64,000 bases of DNA from Streptomyces ambofaciens ATCC 23877 (GCF_001267885.1 NZ_CP012382.1:5009001-5073000); one strand, 5' to 3'; shown: positions 42,361 through 51,026, counted from the first letter of the stretch. Notes: generated by a model from the letters alone, not told the origin. Translations and numbers: made by a program.

Positions 42361-43479
42361 TCAGTGGGGGAGCGTCGCCGGGCTGCCGCCGTTCGCCTCG
42401 TAGCCCGCGACCGCCAGGGCGCGGTAGACCGCGAACTCCGCGGCCGGATCGGTGGACAGGGTCCAGGGGAGGGCGCCGACGTGGCCGTCGATGACGACGA
42501 TCTGGTTCATGGCTTCGGCCCAGCGCTCGCCGCGGACCAGGAAGAAGACCAGCAGATGGCGGACGTGTGCCTGCATCGGGTCCTCGGGACGGGCCGAGTG
42601 GACCGCGTGCAGCGCGCCGTGGACCGCCTTGGTGACGACCTCGCTCTGGTAGAAGCCGCTGACCAGATTGACCTCGGGCAGGTGCTCGAAGACCGCGAAC
42701 AGGGGCATCGCCGCGAGGAGTGAGCCCTGCGGCGCGCGGGCCGCGGCGGCCTCCGCGAAGGAGTACGCCAGGTCCCGGGAGCCGTGCCACTTCTCGCACC
42801 AGTAGTGCAGGGCGGCCAGGTGCGCCCCCATGTGGTTCGGAGCGCGGTCGAGGATCTTCAGCCAGAGCTGCTCGAACTCCTCGCGCGGATAGCCGAGACC
42901 GCGGGCCACCGACAGCTCGACGATGTACGGGATCGGGTCGCCGGGAGCGAGCAGCGCCGCCTCCGAGCAGGCCGCCCTGGCCTCCTCCATGATGATCCGG
43001 AAGTCGTCCGTGCCGGGCGTCGCCGTCCGCCACGCCTGCTGCACCAGGAACTCCGCGTGCACGGCCGCGCCGCCCGCGTCCTTCGGGGCCTCCGCCCGCC
43101 ACACCCGCAGCCACTGGCCGCCCGGCGTCTCGCCGGCACCGCCCGGCCGCCGCGTCAGCTCCAGGGAGGCGGCACCCGCGAAGGCCTGCACGCGCTGCCA
43201 GCGCCGCTCGCCCTCCGCCTCCGTGCCGGCGAGGAGCTGCTGCGCTCCCCGGTAGTCCTGCGTGCGCTGGACCAGGTCCAGGACGTCCAGGAGGTCGTGG
43301 TCGGGGCCGGGCATGCGGATGTCCAGCTCCTCCTCGCGGGCGAAGCCGTAGTTCGCGGGGTCCGCCGCGTCCGGGTGGCCGGGAGGCACCAGGCCGACCG
43401 CGCTCCGTCGGCGCCGCGAGATTTGGAGCAGCACGAAGCCCAGCATGACCAGCGCTATCAGCACCCAGAGAATCTCCAT
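42361..43479 (-). CDS. Membrane-anchored helical-repeat protein of unknown function
   Basis: This 372-residue protein begins with one transmembrane helix (MEILWVLIALVMLGFVLLQISRRRRS). A short linker and a soluble helical domain of about 300 residues follow. The alpha-helical pattern with LDLVQRTQDYRGAQQLLAG, NHMGAHLAALHYWCEKWHGSRDLAYSFAEAAAA and LVFFLVRGERWAEAMNQIVVI suggests TPR-like repeats facing the cytosol. GGAG precedes ATG 43479. It diverges from the cystathionine gamma-synthase gene. I do not recognise a named family. Confidence 0.8.
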   Translation of the reverse strand: MEILWVLIALVMLGFVLLQISRRRRSAVGLVPPGHPDAADPANYGFAREEELDIRMPGPDHDLLDVLDLVQRTQDYRGAQQLLAGTEAEGERRWQRVQAFAGAASLELTRRPGGAGETPGGQWLRVWRAEAPKDAGGAAVHAEFLVQQAWRTATPGTDDFRIIMEEARAACSEAALLAPGDPIPYIVELSVARGLGYPREEFEQLWLKILDRAPNHMGAHLAALHYWCEKWHGSRDLAYSFAEAAAARAPQGSLLAAMPLFAVFEHLPEVNLVSGFYQSEVVTKAVHGALHAVHSARPEDPMQAHVRHLLVFFLVRGERWAEAMNQIVVIDGHVGALPWTLSTDPAAEFAVYRALAVAGYEANGGSPATLPH

Positions 43480-43576
43480 GTCTCCAGCGAACCAGACGGT
43501 GCCGACAATTGGCCAACCTGCGCCCCGACCCTGTGGAAAACGCGCGGAGGCGTCCGCGCCGCTACCCTCGGTGCCC

Positions 43577-44731
43577 ATGAGCGACAGGCACATCAGTCAG
43601 CACTTCGAGACGCTCGCGATCCACGCGGGCAACACCGCCGATCCCCAGACCGGCGCGGTGGTCCCGCCGATCTACCAGGTGTCGACGTACAAGCAGGACG
43701 GCGTCGGCGGTCTGCGCGGCGGCTACGAGTACAGCCGCAGCGCCAACCCGACCCGCACGGCCCTGGAGGAGAACCTCGCCGCCCTGGAGGGCGGCCGTCG
43801 CGGCCTCGCCTTCGCGTCCGGACTGGCGGCCGAGGACTGCCTGTTGCGTACGCTGCTGCGCCCCGGTGACCACGTGGTGATCCCGAACGACGCGTACGGC
43901 GGCACCTTCCGGCTCTTCGCCAAGGTCGCCACCCGGTGGGGCGTGGAGTGGTCGGTGGCCGACACGAGCGACCCCGCCGCCGTGCGGGCCGCGCTCACCC
44001 CGAAGACCAAGGCCGTGTGGGTGGAGACGCCCTCCAACCCGCTGCTCGGCATCACCGACATCGCCGCCGTCGCCCAGGTCGCCCGGGACGCCGGGGCCCG
44101 GCTGGTCGTCGACAACACCTTCGCCACGCCGTATCTGCAGCAGCCGCTGGCGCTCGGCGCGGACGTCGTCGTGCACTCCCTGACCAAGTACATGGGCGGA
44201 CACTCCGACGTCGTCGGCGGTGCGCTGATCGTGGGCGACCAGGAGCTGGGGGAGGAGCTGGCGTTCCACCAGAACGCGATGGGCGCCGTCGCCGGGCCCT
44301 TCGACTCCTGGCTGGTCCTGCGCGGCACCAAGACGCTCGCGGTCCGCATGGACCGGCACAGCGAGAACGCCGGCAAGATCGCCGACATGCTCACCCGGCA
44401 TGCGCGCGTGACGAGCGTGCTGTACCCGGGGCTGCCGGAGCACCCGGGCCACGAGGTCGCCGCCAAGCAGATGAAGGCCTTCGGCGGCATGGTGTCCTTC
44501 CGCGTCGAGGGCGGCGAGGAGGCGGCCGTCGAGGTGTGCAACCGCGCGCGGGTGTTCACGCTGGGCGAGTCCCTGGGCGGCGTCGAGTCGCTGATCGAGC
44601 ACCCGGGCCGGATGACGCACGCCTCCGCGGCCGGCTCGGCCCTCGAGGTGCCCGGCGACCTGGTGCGCCTGTCGGTCGGCATCGAGAACGCCGACGACCT
44701 GCTCGCCGACCTCCAGCAGGCGCTCGGCTAG
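43577..44731 (+). CDS. metB: Cystathionine gamma-synthase/lyase family enzyme
   Basis: This 384-residue PLP enzyme of the Cys/Met metabolism family has YEYSRSANPTRTALEENLAALEGG, AYGGTFRLF, ETPSNPLLGITDI and the PLP-lysine segment VVHSLTKYMGGHSDVVGG. The family includes cystathionine gamma-synthase, which makes cystathionine from O-acyl-homoserine and cysteine, and cystathionine gamma-lyase; sequence alone does not fully separate them. TACCCT ends 8 nt before ATG 43577 and no ribosome binding site is seen, so the transcript may be leaderless. It stands alone. Confidence 0.9.
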   Translation: MSDRHISQHFETLAIHAGNTADPQTGAVVPPIYQVSTYKQDGVGGLRGGYEYSRSANPTRTALEENLAALEGGRRGLAFASGLAAEDCLLRTLLRPGDHVVIPNDAYGGTFRLFAKVATRWGVEWSVADTSDPAAVRAALTPKTKAVWVETPSNPLLGITDIAAVAQVARDAGARLVVDNTFATPYLQQPLALGADVVVHSLTKYMGGHSDVVGGALIVGDQELGEELAFHQNAMGAVAGPFDSWLVLRGTKTLAVRMDRHSENAGKIADMLTRHARVTSVLYPGLPEHPGHEVAAKQMKAFGGMVSFRVEGGEEAAVEVCNRARVFTLGESLGGVESLIEHPGRMTHASAAGSALEVPGDLVRLSVGIENADDLLADLQQALG

Positions 44732-44750
44732 GCCGTCCCCCCCCGGGGGC

Positions 44751-45008
44751 TCACCAGCCCTCCCAGCCCGTCACGGGTGGGGTCGTCTCCGACGGCGGCT
44801 CCACCCAGGGCTGGACGGTCAGCGCCCACACCGCGAAGGCCACGGCGGCCGCGCACAGCACCAGCCACATCAGCCGGCGGGCGGCGGTCCTGCGCCGCAG
44901 GATCCGGCCGCCCCGGCGCACGGCGTCCGCGTACAGCCCGGGCGGCACCCGCGGGGGCGACTGCTCCATGATCCGCCGCGCCGCGGCCTCACGCTGTGGG
45001 CGGTTCAC
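44751..45008 (-). CDS. Small single-helix membrane protein
   Basis: This 85-residue protein has a basic cytosolic part (NRPQREAAARRIMEQSPPRVPPGLYADAVRRGGRILRRRTAARR), one transmembrane helix (LMWLVLCAAAVAFAVWALTV) and a short Pro/Trp-rich outer tail ending GWEGW. GGGAGG lies 5 nt before GTG 45008. It follows the sigma-like gene in the same direction by 76 nt, so it may be its membrane partner, for example an anti-sigma-like protein; no zinc-binding motif supports this, so the idea is weak. Confidence 0.7.
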   Translation of the reverse strand: MNRPQREAAARRIMEQSPPRVPPGLYADAVRRGGRILRRRTAARRLMWLVLCAAAVAFAVWALTVQPWVEPPSETTPPVTGWEGW

Positions 45009-45084
45009 GGGTGCCTCCCGGTCTCCCACCGCCCCGCGCGCGTGCCCGTCACGGCGCTCTCCCTCCGCGCCGCGCGCGTGCCCG

Positions 45085-45594
45085 TCACGGCGTCGTCGCC
45101 TTCGCTTCCGCCGGCACCGGGTGGGCCGGTCCGGCGGGCGGGTGCAGCAGGGTGGCCGTCGCGCGGTCGCAGATCGTCCGGACGCGTTCCACCGGCAGGC
45201 CCAGCAGCGCGGCCGCCTGTTCCTCCGCGACGCCCTCGTAGAGCCTGAGCACCAGGATCAGGCGCTCCTGCGGGGCGAGGCCGCTCAGCGGGCCGGCGGG
45301 ACGCCTGCGCGCCCGGCCGAGGCCGCCGCCGTACCGGTGCCAGGCCTCGCGCGCGAAGCGGGTGGCGAGGTACTGGCGGGCCCGGTCGTACGGGTCCTCG
45401 CCGTGCAGCCGGTCCCAGTACGCGTACGTGTGGGCGAGGGACAGCGCCAGCAGGCGCCGCGCGCGCGGGTTGTCGGCCGGCGGCTCGGCCGTGAGCAGGG
45501 TGGCGGCATGCGACAGCCGCCCTGCCGCGCCCGCGACGAACGCCTCGAACTCCCGGGCCCGGCGGGCCCCCTGCGAGGCCTGCCGTTCTCGCAC
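45085..45594 (-). CDS. Sigma-like regulatory protein (ECF type, divergent)
   Basis: This 169-residue protein has an N-terminal helical region resembling sigma-2 (REFEAFVAGAAGRLSHAATLL, LALSLAHTYAYWDRL). The C-terminal region is sigma-4-like, with an HTH (LAPQERLILVLRLYEGVAEEQAAALLGLPVERVRTICDRATATLL). The domain order and length fit an extracytoplasmic-function sigma factor, but the core-polymerase contacts in region 2 are weakly conserved. GGGAGG lies 5 nt before GTG 45594. A small membrane protein gene follows. Confidence 0.75.
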   Translation of the reverse strand: MRERQASQGARRAREFEAFVAGAAGRLSHAATLLTAEPPADNPRARRLLALSLAHTYAYWDRLHGEDPYDRARQYLATRFAREAWHRYGGGLGRARRRPAGPLSGLAPQERLILVLRLYEGVAEEQAAALLGLPVERVRTICDRATATLLHPPAGPAHPVPAEAKATTP

Positions 45595-45754
45595 CGCGCC
45601 TCCCGCCCGGGGGGCGACGACCGCGAGTCTCGTACGACGACCCCCTGGGTCTCATATCAGGCCAGGGGCGGCACGCCGGTCAAGAGTTCGGTACGAACCG
45701 CTTCCGAGAGGCGGTGAGAGGCGGTGAGAGGCGGGGAAGCCGGTGGGAGGCGCC

Positions 45755-46279
45755 TCAGGAGGCCGTCGGCGCCTCCTGGCCCGCCGGACCCGACGGGGCC
45801 ATACGGGCGGACAGGGCGCCGTTGAAGCGCGACAGGAGCGTGCAGAACGCCTCGCGCTCCTCGGGCGCCCAGTCGTGGGTCAGTTCGGCCATGAGCCGGC
45901 GCCGGGAGGACCGGACCTCCTCCAGCCGCGACTCGCCGCGCGGGGAGAGCTGGAGCACCACCGCGCGGCCGTCCTCGGGGTGCGAGGTCCGCTTGACGAG
46001 TCCGGTGTCGACGAGCGGGGCCACCTGCCGGGTGACCGTCGAGGAGTCGATCCCCATGCTCGCGGCGAGCGCCTTCACGCCCATCGGGCCCTCTTTGTCG
46101 AGGCGGTTGAGCAGCAGATAGGCGGCGCGGTCCATGGAGTTGCGCACCTGGCCGACCCCGCCGAGCCGGGTCTGTTCGGCGCGGCGGGCGAAGAGCGCCA
46201 CCTCGTGCTGGAGCGTCTCGAGAAGACCGGTGTCACCGGCGGTCGTCATGTCCATCGACATTTCAGGTGTTGTGGGCAT
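45755..46279 (-). CDS. MarR-family transcriptional regulator
   Basis: This 174-residue regulator has the winged-HTH core MDRAAYLLLNRLDKEGPMGVKALAASMGIDSSTVTRQVAPLVDTGLVKRTSHPEDGRAVVLQLS (positions about 49-112), flanked by dimerisation helices. The DGR wing is intact. It diverges from threonine dehydratase, with 144 nt between the starts; an inverted repeat there may be its operator. Ligand and targets are unknown. Confidence 0.92.
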   Translation of the reverse strand: MPTTPEMSMDMTTAGDTGLLETLQHEVALFARRAEQTRLGGVGQVRNSMDRAAYLLLNRLDKEGPMGVKALAASMGIDSSTVTRQVAPLVDTGLVKRTSHPEDGRAVVLQLSPRGESRLEEVRSSRRRLMAELTHDWAPEEREAFCTLLSRFNGALSARMAPSGPAGQEAPTAS

Positions 46280-46322
46280 GGCCGGGGGCTCACTTCGTGG
46301 AGGGCTGCTAATTGGGGGACAG

Positions 46323-46350
46323 GGTACGCGGCCGGGCGGCGAGGCGTACC
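46323..46350. promoter_or_regulatory. Inverted repeat GGTACGC-14-GCGTACC
   Basis: Perfect 7-bp arms (46323-46329 and 46344-46350), 14 nt apart, lie between the MarR gene and ilvA. The spacing and divergent location suit a MarR-type site. Confidence 0.45.
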
Positions 46351-46423
46351 GGCGCTGGGCAAAGCGGGTCTCGGAGGTTGGTCACAACGGTCTCCGGCGC
46401 CCGTGAACTGCGATGCTGGAGGC

Positions 46424-47653
46424 ATGAGCTACAGCACGGCCGCCCTCGTCGGACCCGTCACCCTCGACGACGTGCGCGGAGCGCAGAAGATGCTCTCGGG
46501 CGTGGCGCGGGTGACGGCGATGGAGGGCAGCAGGCACCTGTCCCAGCTGGTCGGCGCGCCCGTCCACCTCAAGTGCGAGAACCTCCAGCGGACGGGTTCG
46601 TTCAAGCTGCGCGGCGCCTACGTCAGGATCGCCGGGCTGCTGCCCGAGCAGCGGGCCGCCGGTGTCGTCGCGGCGAGCGCGGGCAACCACGCGCAGGGCG
46701 TGGCGCTGGCCTCGTCGCTGCTCGGCGTGCACGCCACGGTATTCATGCCGAAGGGCGCCCCGCTGCCGAAGATCAGCGCGACCCGGGAGTACGGCGCCGA
46801 GGTGCGGCTGCACGGTCAGGTGGTCGACGAGACGCTGGCCGCCGCGCAGGAGTACGCGGAGCGGACCGGCGCGATGTTCATCCACCCCTTCGACCATCCG
46901 GACGTCATCGCGGGCCAGGGCACGGTCGGGCTGGAGGTGCTGGAACAGTGCCCGGAGGTGCGGACCGTCGTGGTCGGCATCGGCGGGGGAGGCCTGGCGG
47001 CCGGGATCGCGGTCGCGGTGAAGGCGCTGCGGCCGGACGTGCGGATCGTGGGCGTGCAGGCCGAGGGCGCGGCGGCGTATCCGCCGTCACTGGCGGCCGG
47101 GCGGCCGGTGGCCGTCGAGCATCCGGCGACGATGGCCGACGGCATCAAGGTGGGGCGGCCCGGCGACGTGCCGTTCCGGATCGTCGGCGACCTGGTGGAC
47201 GAGGTCCGTACGGTCTCCGAGGACGAGCTGTCCACCGCCCTGCTGCTCTGCCTGGAGCGGGCCAAACTGGTCGTGGAGCCGGCCGGGGCGAGTCCGGTGG
47301 CGGCCCTGCTGAGCGACCCGGGTGCCTTCGAGGGGCCCGTGGTGGCGGTGCTGTCCGGGGGCAACGTGGACCCGGTGCTGATGCAGGGCGTGCTGCGGCA
47401 CGGCATGGCCGCGCAGGGCCGCTACCTGGCGGTCCGGCTGCGCCTGACGGACCGGCCGGGGGCGCTCGCCACGCTGCTCGGCGTGCTGTCCGTGGTCGAC
47501 GCCAACGTCCTCGACGTGAGCCACGTGCGGACCGATCCGCGGCTCGGGCTCACGGAGGCGGAGGTCGAGCTGCACCTGGAGACGAAGGGGCCGGAGCACT
47601 GCGCCGAGGTCGGCCGGGCGCTGCACGAGGCGGGTTACCCCGTCATCGGCTGA
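46424..47653 (+). CDS. ilvA: Threonine ammonia-lyase (threonine dehydratase) with ACT domain
   Basis: This 409-residue PLP enzyme converts threonine to 2-oxobutanoate and ammonia. It has KCENLQRTGSFKLRGAY (PLP-Lys), SAGNHAQGVA, GIGGGGLAAGIA (phosphate cup) and a C-terminal ACT-like domain from about residue 330 (RLRLTDRPGALATLLGVLSVVDANVLDVSHVR). That tail is of the short catabolic/TdcB-plus-ACT form common in actinobacteria, not the long biosynthetic IlvA with two ACT domains. GGAGG precedes ATG 46424. Feeding 2-oxobutanoate can supply propionyl-CoA, in keeping with pccB in the window. Confidence 0.92.
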   Translation: MSYSTAALVGPVTLDDVRGAQKMLSGVARVTAMEGSRHLSQLVGAPVHLKCENLQRTGSFKLRGAYVRIAGLLPEQRAAGVVAASAGNHAQGVALASSLLGVHATVFMPKGAPLPKISATREYGAEVRLHGQVVDETLAAAQEYAERTGAMFIHPFDHPDVIAGQGTVGLEVLEQCPEVRTVVVGIGGGGLAAGIAVAVKALRPDVRIVGVQAEGAAAYPPSLAAGRPVAVEHPATMADGIKVGRPGDVPFRIVGDLVDEVRTVSEDELSTALLLCLERAKLVVEPAGASPVAALLSDPGAFEGPVVAVLSGGNVDPVLMQGVLRHGMAAQGRYLAVRLRLTDRPGALATLLGVLSVVDANVLDVSHVRTDPRLGLTEAEVELHLETKGPEHCAEVGRALHEAGYPVIG

Positions 47654-47721
47654 CGGCCCGAGGACCGCCGGCGGTTCGGCGTTCACTCGTTCGGGGAAGT
47701 TCGGTCCCACGTCTGGGCGGA

Positions 47722-47735
47722 CGCGATACATCGCG
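47722..47735. promoter_or_regulatory. CGCGAT-AC-ATCGCG operator-like palindrome
   Basis: A 14-bp palindrome with perfect 6-bp arms lies about 100 nt upstream of the DrrAB-type exporter. It is followed by a TAGGCT -10-like box at 47785-47790, 33 nt before the start codon. Operators of this kind (with ATACATCGCG) are often seen before multidrug ABC exporters; the regulator is not in the window. Confidence 0.5.
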
Positions 47736-47823
47736 TTATGGTGTGTCGTAATTCGCTCGCTGAGCGCGGCGAAACGTACAAACCTAGGCTGTGCGAAGAA
47801 TCCCCGACGACGTGGAGACTCAT

Positions 47824-48840
47824 ATGCCGGGCGCCATCTATGCCGAAGGCCTGGTGAAGTCCTTCGGTGACGTAAGGGCTCTGGACGGCGTCGACCTGGA
47901 CGTTCCCGAGGGGACGGTCCTCGGTCTGCTCGGGCCGAACGGCGCGGGCAAGACCACGGCCGTGCGCTGCCTGACGACCCTGCTCCGCCCCGACAGCGGC
48001 AGGGCGGTCGTCGCGGGCATCGACGTGCTCAGGCAGCCCAACGAGGTGCGGCGCTCGATCGGCCTCTCCGGCCAGTTCGCCGCGGTCGACGAGTACCTGA
48101 CCGGCCGGGAGAACCTGCAGATGGTGGGCCAGCTCTACCAGATGCGCGCCAAGGCCGCGAAGGTCCGGGCCCGCGAGCTGCTCGACCAGTTCCACCTCAC
48201 GGATGCGGCCGACCGCCCCACGAAGACCTACTCGGGAGGCATGCGCCGCCGGCTCGACCTGGCGGCCGCCCTGGTCGTCTCGCCACCCGTCATGTTCATG
48301 GACGAACCGACGACCGGCCTCGACCCGCGCAACCGGCAGGAGCTGTGGGAGGTCATCAAGCAGCTCGTCTCCGGCGGGACCACCCTGCTGCTGACGACGC
48401 AGTACCTGGAGGAGGCCGACCACCTCGCGCACGACATCGCGGTCGTCGACCACGGCCGCGTCATCGCCCGCGGCACCTCCGACCAGCTCAAGGCCCGTAC
48501 CGGTGGCGAGCGCGTCGAGGTCGTGGTCCACGAGCGGGGGCACATGCCGACAGCGGCCGAGGTGCTCGCCGGTTTCGGCAAGGGCCCCACCACCGTCGAG
48601 GAGCACACCCGCAAGCTCACCGTCCCCGTCACCGGCGGCGCCAAGCTGCTCGCCGAGGTCATCCGCGAACTCGACGTCCGCGGCATCGAGATCGACGACA
48701 TCGGTCTGCGCCGCCCCACCCTCGACGACGTCTTCCTCTCCCTCACCGGCCATGTGGCGGAGAGCGAGAACCCCGGGAACGGAGAGCAGGACCCGGCGGC
48801 CGACGCCGGCCGCACGGACCGCGAGGAGGCCGCCAAGTGA
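47824..48840 (+). CDS. DrrA-type ABC exporter ATP-binding protein
   Basis: This 338-residue ATPase powers a drug or lipid exporter of the daunorubicin resistance class. Walker A (GPNGAGKTT), the signature YSGGMRRRLDLA and Walker B VMFMDEPTTGLD are intact. The C-terminal extension (about residues 225-320, ending in RRPTLDDVFLSLTGH) is the DrrA regulatory domain. GGAG lies 7 nt before ATG 47824; GTG 47791 is also in frame. The permease gene overlaps its stop by 4 nt. No antibiotic biosynthesis genes are near, so this is likely a housekeeping multidrug exporter. Confidence 0.93.
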   Translation: MPGAIYAEGLVKSFGDVRALDGVDLDVPEGTVLGLLGPNGAGKTTAVRCLTTLLRPDSGRAVVAGIDVLRQPNEVRRSIGLSGQFAAVDEYLTGRENLQMVGQLYQMRAKAAKVRARELLDQFHLTDAADRPTKTYSGGMRRRLDLAAALVVSPPVMFMDEPTTGLDPRNRQELWEVIKQLVSGGTTLLLTTQYLEEADHLAHDIAVVDHGRVIARGTSDQLKARTGGERVEVVVHERGHMPTAAEVLAGFGKGPTTVEEHTRKLTVPVTGGAKLLAEVIRELDVRGIEIDDIGLRRPTLDDVFLSLTGHVAESENPGNGEQDPAADAGRTDREEAAK

Positions 48841-49697
48841 GCACCGTCAGCACCGACACCGAGCAGGTCACGGCGACCACCCACCCCATCGGACAGTCCG
48901 TCCGGGACTCCCTGGTCATCGCCCGCCGGAACCTGATCCGCATGACCAGGATTCCCGAGATGGTGCTGTTCGGGGTCGTCCAGCCGGTGATGTTCGTGAT
49001 CCTGTTCACGTACGTCTTCGGCGGTTCGATGCAGATCGGGAACACCACCGACCCGGACGTCTACAAGGACTTCCTGATGGCGGGCATCTTCGCGCAGACC
49101 GTCACCTTCGCCACCGCCGGATCGGCGGCCGGCATCGCCGACGACATGCAGAAGGGTCTCGTCGACCGCTTCCGCTCCCTGCCGATGGCCCGTGGCGCGG
49201 TGCTGACCGGACGCACCGTCGCCGACCTCGTGCAGACGGCCATCACGCTGCTCGTACTCGCGATCGTCGCGCTGATCGTGGGCTGGCGCACCGGCTCCGC
49301 CGAGCCGACCAACGCGGTGCGGATCCTGGTCGGCTTCGCCCTGCTGCTCCTCCTGGGCTACGCCTTCACCTGGATCGGAGCGCTCATCGGCCTGTCCGTG
49401 CGCACCCCGGAGGCGGCGACCTCGGGAGGGATCATCTGGCTGTTCCCGGTGACGTTCGTCTCGAACGCCTTCGTGGACTCCAGCCAGATGACCCCCTGGC
49501 TCCGGCACATCGCCGAGTGGAACCCCTTCAGCGCCACGGTGCAGGCCTGCCGCGAGCTGTTCGGCAACCCGGGCGTCGTGCAGTCCGACGCCTGGCCCAT
49601 GCAGTATCCCGTCTGGGCCTCGGTGATCTGGTCGGTCCTGATCGTCGTGGTCTTCCGGACCCTGGCGGTACGCAAGTACCGGTCGGCCTCCGCATGA
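48837..49697 (+). CDS. DrrB-type ABC exporter permease
   Basis: This 286-residue ABC-2 type permease has six hydrophobic segments. It includes PEMVLFGVVQPVMFVILFTYVFGG at the first helix, the EAA-like loop DDMQKGLVDRFRSLPMARGAVLTGRT, and PFSATVQACRELFGNPG before the last helix. Its GTG start overlaps the ATPase stop (GTGA), giving strict coupling. The pair should form a four-subunit exporter in the membrane. A strong terminator follows 5 nt after the stop. Confidence 0.93.
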   Translation: MSTVSTDTEQVTATTHPIGQSVRDSLVIARRNLIRMTRIPEMVLFGVVQPVMFVILFTYVFGGSMQIGNTTDPDVYKDFLMAGIFAQTVTFATAGSAAGIADDMQKGLVDRFRSLPMARGAVLTGRTVADLVQTAITLLVLAIVALIVGWRTGSAEPTNAVRILVGFALLLLLGYAFTWIGALIGLSVRTPEAATSGGIIWLFPVTFVSNAFVDSSQMTPWLRHIAEWNPFSATVQACRELFGNPGVVQSDAWPMQYPVWASVIWSVLIVVVFRTLAVRKYRSASA

Positions 49698-49701
49698 CGA
49701 A

Positions 49702-49730
49702 GCCCCCGGCGTCACCAGGACGCCGGGGGC
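49702..49730. terminator. Terminator between exporter operon and greA
   Basis: GCCCCCGGCGTC (49702-49713) and GACGCCGGGGGC (49719-49730) form a perfect 12-bp stem with loop ACCAG, between convergent genes ending at 49697 and 49771. Confidence 0.88.
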
Positions 49731-49770
49731 CGTCGGGGACGGTCGGCCGGGGTGCCGGCCGGGCCGCCGG

Positions 49771-50268
49771 TCAGCCGTTGTAGGGCTCGGCCTTCAGGAT
49801 CTTCACGGAGGCCGGCTTGCCGTTGGGCAGCTCGTACTGCGCGTCCTCGCCGACCTTGTGGCCGATGACGCCCGAGCCCAGCGGGGACTGCGGCGAGTAG
49901 GTCTCGATGTCCGAGCTCGCGTACTCGCGCGAGGCGAGCAGGAAGGTCAGCGTGTCGTCCTCGTCACCGTCGAAGGCGATCGTGACGACCATGCCGGGGG
50001 CCACCGAGCCGTTCGCGGCCGGAGCCTCACCCACCTTGGCGCTCTCGAGCAGCTGGGTCAGCTGGCGCACTCGGAGCTCCTGCTTGCCCTGCTCCTCCTT
50101 CGCCGCGTGGTACCCGCCGTTCTCGCGCAGGTCCCCCTCCTCGCGCGCCGCGGCGATCTTGGCAGAGATCTCGGTGCGCGCGGGACCAGTAAGGTATTCA
50201 AGCTCCTCCTTGAGCTTGTTGTACGCCTCCTGGGTCAGCCAGGTGACGTTCTCGCTGGTCTGGGTCAC
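49771..50268 (-). CDS. greA: Transcription elongation factor GreA
   Basis: GreA rescues backtracked RNA polymerase by stimulating transcript cleavage. The 165-residue protein has the N-terminal coiled coil (TQEAYNKLKEELEYL) with the acidic tip AAAREEGDLRENGGYHAAKEEQG, and the C-terminal FKBP-like domain ending in SPLGSGVIGHKVGEDAQYELPNG. GTG 50268 with GAGGAG upstream gives the usual length; the longer reading frame adds upstream noncoding codons. It lies 180 nt after the DUF4307 gene in the same direction and may be independently transcribed. Confidence 0.95.
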   Translation of the reverse strand: MTQTSENVTWLTQEAYNKLKEELEYLTGPARTEISAKIAAAREEGDLRENGGYHAAKEEQGKQELRVRQLTQLLESAKVGEAPAANGSVAPGMVVTIAFDGDEDDTLTFLLASREYASSDIETYSPQSPLGSGVIGHKVGEDAQYELPNGKPASVKILKAEPYNG

Positions 50269-50448
50269 GGGTGCTCCTCGTTGGTACAGGGAATACAAAT
50301 CAACGCCCTACCCAGAAGGATGTTCCTTCACGGAAGGGCGAAACCACGAGCCTAACAATTCAGTGGCCAAAGGGGGAGGACATAAGCCACCAGATTCCTG
50401 TCACAGCAGGTCAGCGATGGTGGATTCGCGCGGGCGGGCCTCGCGGAG

Positions 50449-50847
50449 TCAGCCCGCGTGGCAGCCGAGCAGCTCGGCCGACGTGCCCGGGGCCTTCGTC
50501 CGCAGGGTGACGACCCGGTCGATGCGCGTGTCGTCCCCGTCGAAGCGGAAGTCGGCGCGGCCCACCTCGTCGCCGTCCTCCGCCTGGGAGCGGACGGTGC
50601 AGTAGCCGGTCACACCGGCGTCCTTGCGGACCTCCAGGTGCACCTGCACCGAGTCCTCGGCGAGCTCGAAACCGATCAGCTCACCGCTGATCTTGTTCTG
50701 GCCGACGTAGTGGTAGCCGAACCAGCCGATCACCGCGAGCAGAACGGCACCGAGCACGGCGCCGACGATCTTGAGGGTGCGGTCGGCCCGTTCGTCCGAG
50801 GAGCGGCCGTAGCGGCTCTCGGGCGTTCGTGTGCTCGCCGTACTCAT
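50449..50847 (-). CDS. DUF4307 membrane protein
   Basis: This 132-residue protein has a charged cytosolic N-terminus (residues 1-25), one transmembrane helix (TLKIVGAVLGAVLLAVIGWFGYHYV) and an extracytoplasmic beta-rich domain with two Cys (VTGYCTVRSQ, ELLGCHAG) that could form a disulfide. This matches the actinobacterial DUF4307 family, which typically lies next to mca and greA as here. Its function is unknown. It diverges from mca. Confidence 0.88.
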   Translation of the reverse strand: MSTASTRTPESRYGRSSDERADRTLKIVGAVLGAVLLAVIGWFGYHYVGQNKISGELIGFELAEDSVQVHLEVRKDAGVTGYCTVRSQAEDGDEVGRADFRFDGDDTRIDRVVTLRTKAPGTSAELLGCHAG

Positions 50848-51026
50848 GATCGTCCTCTCGGCGGGAGCCGGACCTGCCGGGCTCCGGAATTATTCCGCCC
50901 CCGATTCGGTCACTATAGAAGCCGCCCGACCGCCCCCGACCGCCGCCCCTCGACGACGCCCCTGCGGGACGGCACCTATTGGAATGCGCCGATGTACACG
51001 GGCGCCGACTGACCGAGGATTGAGTC

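Noticed and set aside
47722..49730. Antibiotic biosynthesis cluster suggested by the DrrAB-type exporter
   Set aside because: No biosynthetic enzyme (PKS, NRPS, terpene, RiPP) lies near. The exporter sits among housekeeping genes such as ilvA, greA and mca.
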